Below are positions 61,101 to 64,000 of a stretch of 64,000 nucleotides of DNA, one piece after another. A model generated the notes under the pieces. The model was given only the letters and a program-made list of their open reading frames with translations, was not told the DNA's origin and searched no databases. Each line of letters starts with the position of its first letter. Position 1 is the stretch's first letter. The stretch is from Anas platyrhynchos (Eukaryota; Chordata; Aves; Anseriformes; Anatidae). Where the stretch lies: contig NC_092590.1 in the NCBI RefSeq assembly GCF_047663525.1, positions 9,630,001-9,694,000 on the forward strand. The letters are read 5' to 3'. The translations under genes were made by a program, and so were the position numbers.

Positions 61101-64000
61101 CTTAGCATCATGGTAAGAGGATATGAAACAGCCTAGGGCGTACAACCAGTCTGCAGCCAACACAGCAAAGAATCAGCTCCTTCTGGAAAACGTATGAGGT
61201 AAGATGTTGCAGGAAGAACGGCCAAAGACATGACAGACACCAGTAGGGTCAGATCATGCTCCATTTTATTACCCGAATAGCCTGACTTTTCTAGTGAACT
61301 TAAACGGGAGGATAGTGTCTCACTCAAGATTATTGGTCAAAAGCACTCAGACAAACAACTACAAGAAAACAACCCCACCTGCAAGAAAACAACCCCCTTG
61401 TGATTAGCAGTCACGTAGACCTTGTCCCTGAAGCCAGCTACTGGCAACAATATTTTTCTGAATTCCTCAATTGGGCAGTGTGGGAACACTGTCATGGGGA
61501 CTTGGTTTGCTCAGCTGCGGCAAGCCGTGGGATCTTTGCTGTTTCAAAAATCCCTCAACAGTAAGAAATGGAATAAAGTACACCCGTGTCTCAATACCTC
61601 AAATGTCTCTTTTCCTTCTGTAACTTATTTGACAGACTAGCCCTTGGGCAACTAGAACGTAATGCCTAAATAGAAGTACGTATTACTTGTAACAGAATTA
61701 GAGCATAGAAAGAAAACAGACATTTGGACAAAAAAAGATATGGCCACAAAAAGCACGAGGAGGCGAAAGGAACTGGAAGTCTGCATGTCCTGTATCATAT
61801 TATCCACTAGGCAGAATGTTCTGACTTTGTGGCACAAAACAGCTTTTATTTTTTCCTTTTACAGACATCACCATTCGCGTTATGACCGAGTTAAACAATG
61901 TTTCAAGATAATGCTGACATCGCTCTGATCTTTGTAACTCACTGAACTGTCCTATACAAGAAACGAGTATGCTTATTAAGCCACACTTCACTAACTTCAA
62001 AATACTCTATAGCCTATTTAGTAATAGCGCGTTTATTACACATTGGAAAGGGAGAACCTCTTGCAGAAATCTAGACCATTCATGTATTACACATACATGC
62101 GCACAAAAAATATAGTGTGGATACACACAAATATATACATGTGTTTAACTAGACTTCCTCTAGTTAAAATTCAAAAATGAAATACGAATTTAAATAACAT
62201 TCACAGTTTAAATATGAGTTTTACACTAAGTGCATTTCAAATCCTGGATTCTTTCATTCTGCTGTTGAGCGCAACTTAGCACCACCTGTGATAAACATCC
62301 AAGTAGATGTATACTGACTTAACTCTTCAAAAAAAATTGAGTATAGAGAATTCTTATCTATCTGTATTTCAGTGCACCTTACCTCATGCTCTTTTTGTGT
62401 TTTCTTTTCCAGCATTTCAAATTCTTCTGTTTCTCTCTTTTCCTTCAGTTTCGCCTTCATTTCATTTACTTCTAATTTCAGCTGTTCATTTTCTAACACG
62501 ACTTTATTCAAGTTAGCTTTTAGGACATTGACTTCACTGACAGCAAGGTCCTAAAAAAAGGACAACAAACTTTAGGAGAGGTTATTGGGATTTCGGTCTT
62601 ATTTTTAAGACACTAATGGACAGGCTTACCTTTTCTAGCGTTGAAACTTCACAGCGTTGTATAGATTCTTCAAAGTCTTTCAGAGTCTAGAAAGAGAATC
62701 ACTTCTAGTTAGCTGATGTACAAGCCGAAGCAAGTTTATTATATTCCTTGTTGCTTGTCTTTTCACTGCTAGTCCTGTTTAAATACCAAAGCTCACTAGC
62801 CCATTCTCCACAAAAACATCCCACAACTTCAAACAGATGACAGACTTGCTTTCTAACTAGTTAGTTGCAAAAAAGATTGTCGATGCCCTAAAGAAGGGTA
62901 AGGCTGACCTTACTGAGAAGCATGGAACGTGTATACACCATGCAAGGCCAACTGAAGAGATTATGAAGTTACCCAGTTCATGTCAGGTCCAGGAGTCCAC
63001 TCTGTATCCGAAATTTGATCGGGAAGAGTTAAACGTTGGTTGTCATTTTCAGAACTCTCAGAAAATGTAGCTGAAAAGGAAGATGTACTCTCACTCTATT
63101 TCTAATGCATTTTAAACTAGACATCAAGAGTTCTGTCAAAGATTTCACCACACCAGAAATAATCATTCAATAGCAATGATGTAGCACAGTGAGTAACGTT
63201 TCTGAATCTATAAATTTAGATTTATAAGCAAGGGATTATTCCTCATTTTCAGGTCTTCATTTCAAAGCTGCCTTGCAGAATTTTATTGTTCTCCTTCCGC
63301 CCCACAAAGATACTTACAACACTTTCCACCCCACAAAGATACTTACAACCCTCTCCACCTGGTAGTAAAGACAGGGACGCTTTCATTTTTTTTGTTTCAG
63401 TCAATTCCGTTTTTTCAAAGTCTTCAAAATAATTCACATTCTTCTGGGTTATTTTACCAGGAGCCCATGTAACTCTTCTTCTTCTCTTGGCCTTAAAAAA
63501 AATATATATTTATTTTACGATTTTATTTATAGAAAATGGTGATCTAAGCACTACGTAGAGAGTAGATGTAGCAGTAACTTATGCAACAACAGTCCTGCAG
63601 GCTATCCTACAGTACCTTCTGCTTTGCAGTTTCTTCAAAACTGAACTACAGCACGATTATTTGTAAGCAAAAGTCTTGTTCAAAATTGAATGAATGCTTA
63701 CTCACAAGTTATTTAAGAGGTTATTCCTTAAAAGTGTGAAAATTGAGCACAAACACTTACAGTTGGTCTGGGCATATTGAAAGTGAAGTCTCAGGACTGC
63801 ATAACTCAAACTTATTCTTCATTTTCACAATGACTCTATATAAGATCTGTAACTCTAAACAAGATCTGTAACAGCTGCTCTTACTTTAATATCCTGTTTT
63901 GCTGAAAACGAGGCAGAAGTCACCAGCATCTCAGTTAAGTTTCGTATCCTATCCTCCTGCGCTTTCTGAAGAGAAAGTTTTTCTTCCAGCAACTGGGCCA
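40125..64000 (-). CDS. CENPE: Centromere-associated protein E (kinesin-7), all of the stalk and tail; motor beyond right edge
   Basis: Kinetochore-bound kinesin that aligns chromosomes in mitosis. Thirty exons, 5,000 coding nt (~1,666 codons), N to C: 63885-64000, 63347-63491, 62973-63070, 62630-62686, 62383-62550, 60051-60125, 59668-59796, 59168-59302, 58424-58601, 58047-58213, 57072-57386, 55897-56208, 55533-55691, 54621-54683, 53536-53757, 52528-52686, 52102-52329, 50766-50903, 49681-49881, 49452-49598, 47587-47799, 46227-46436, 45549-45758, 44099-44320, 43280-43483, 42606-42718, 42216-42313, 41563-41722, 40811-41070, 40125-40222. Phases agree throughout. The first exon (AQLLEEKLSLQKAQ) matches sequence just after the motor and neck. 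KRRRRVTWAPGK, KDLLSVVELE, the long heptad coiled coil, PLTCGGGSGIVQ and the final APDCTTQ before TGA match CENPE in order. The middle coiled coil is several hundred residues shorter than in mammals. Odd points: two GC donors, one exon without a GT donor, one duplicated donor. Introns hold CR1 scraps, a solo LTR and a plus-strand ORF. Confidence 0.93.
44480..44553 (+). mobile_element. CR1 scrap
   Basis: Seventy-odd bases of the CR1 ORF2/3' UTR junction type (CTGGAGTACCTCTCCTATGA and GAAGAGAAGGCTG), sense to plus. It lies in the CENPE intron between exons 44099-44320 and 45549-45758. The flanks show no more of the element. Confidence 0.65.
45060..45105. repeat. A-rich CAAA/CAAAA simple repeat
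   Basis: Irregular AAAAAC and CAAA units in a CENPE intron. A CA-rich patch follows at 45,260-45,292. Confidence 0.7.
50156..50557 (+). CDS. Unrecognised nested terminal-exon-like ORF inside a CENPE intron
   Basis: Antisense to CENPE, in its intron between exons 49681-49881 and 50766-50903. After a splice-acceptor-like TTTTGACTGTTTCAG the frame is open from 50,156 for 133 residues to TGA 50,555-50,557. AATAAA follows at 50,586-50,591. The product is hydrophilic and basic in its middle (KRQRQF, ENRRKIELGRAKRQ) and ends with a possible beta-rich domain (TNTYRVTIISNLDKLDKSVSIPV). It has no ATG near the start, so it would be the last exon of a longer transcript or a relic of a retrocopy. I do not recognise the family and saw no upstream exon on this strand nearby. 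It could be chance, but the composition, acceptor and polyadenylation signal together argue against it. Confidence 0.35.
   Translation, partial: ENRKSSKRQRQFHSPSICSNHLINNTYASLKQSFVILFDLQRKSLAGEKQRNENRRKIELGRAKRQHLLNKSQFESVQSTKDSKPTEVQTAYVVPFKVSTNTYRVTIISNLDKLDKSVSIPVEQPTQLAMRLT
51556..51735 (-). mobile_element. CR1 fragment
   Basis: On the plus strand it reads as inverted CR1 3' UTR (AGAGATCATCTAGTCCAGCT, ATCCAGGCAGGTGTTGGATG, CAGCCTGGGCAACCTGTTCC). It lies in a CENPE intron, in the same direction as the gene, and is 5'-truncated. Confidence 0.85.
61205..61560 (-). mobile_element. Solo LTR of the same ERV family, with 6-bp target duplication
   Basis: 356 bp from TGTTGC to CAACA, nearly identical to the 5' LTR at 37,074-37,431 and in the same orientation. 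It is flanked on both sides by GTAAGA, a perfect 6-bp target-site duplication, and no internal sequence remains. It lies in the CENPE intron between exons 60051-60125 and 62383-62550, sense to the gene. It brings in its own AATAAA on the CENPE-sense strand (plus-strand TTTTATTACC near 61,264). Confidence 0.93.
63302..63358 (-). repeat. CENPE: 29-bp tandem duplication that doubles a CENPE splice donor
   Basis: CCACAAAGATACTTACAAC occurs at 63,302 and again at 63,331 (period 29). Each copy carries the donor TT|GTAAGTATC on the minus strand, at 63,341-63,346 (proximal, used in my model) and at 63,312-63,317 (distal). Use of the distal donor would add 29 nt and shift the CENPE frame. Confidence 0.85.

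Overview
The window is nuclear DNA from a bird. It has large genes in short exons with consensus splice sites, GC-rich promoters, many CR1 LINE fragments ending in the (ATTCTGTG)n tail typical of avian CR1, and avian-type endogenous retroviral LTRs. All gene identities come from reading translated exons and comparing them with remembered families; no search was run.

Layout. At 1-328 (minus) is the 5' end of a small basic/acidic protein gene that runs off the left edge and has a good TATA box. Positions 400-18,900 hold no gene that I can support, apart from one CR1 fragment and simple repeats. At 19,037-26,705 (plus) is a seven-exon radial spoke head gene of the RSPH4A/RSPH6A family (ciliary/flagellar axoneme). 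Its exon 4 appears to carry a frame-breaking deletion of about 16 nt. At 27,950-33,350 (plus) is a CpG-rich promoter with CCAAT and CHR-like boxes, a perfect 16 x 12 bp minisatellite, and the N-terminal kinesin-motor exons of CENPE. That copy is badly broken. The central motor exons are absent, and after it come an LTR, one stray CENPE coiled-coil exon whose splice acceptor is destroyed, a CR1 scrap, a scrap of CENPE 3' UTR, and an internally deleted CR1. At 34,860-37,431 (minus) is a decayed retroviral provirus with integrase and envelope remnants and one full LTR. At 39,600-64,000 (minus) is a long run of 30 exons coding for the rest of CENPE, from just after the motor to the natural stop codon; it continues past the right edge.

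The most striking point is that CENPE appears twice in opposite directions, tail to tail. The minus-strand exons read as a mostly healthy gene. The plus-strand copy is a mosaic of its 5' end, one middle exon and its 3' UTR, with transposable elements at most joints. I read this as an old inverted partial duplication that decayed by deletions between repeats. A true inversion that split the gene, or a scaffold misorientation, cannot be excluded from this window because the minus-strand motor exons would lie beyond 64,000.

Functionally the two recognised genes are unrelated: RSPH4A/6A builds the radial spoke head of motile cilia, and CENPE is the mitotic kinetochore kinesin. Their promoters agree with this: possible RFX half-sites lie before RSPH, and a CCAAT box plus CHR-like TTCGAA lie before CENPE. 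A further curiosity is a 134-codon plus-strand reading frame inside a CENPE intron (50,156-50,557), with its own splice acceptor and polyadenylation signal, which I do not recognise.
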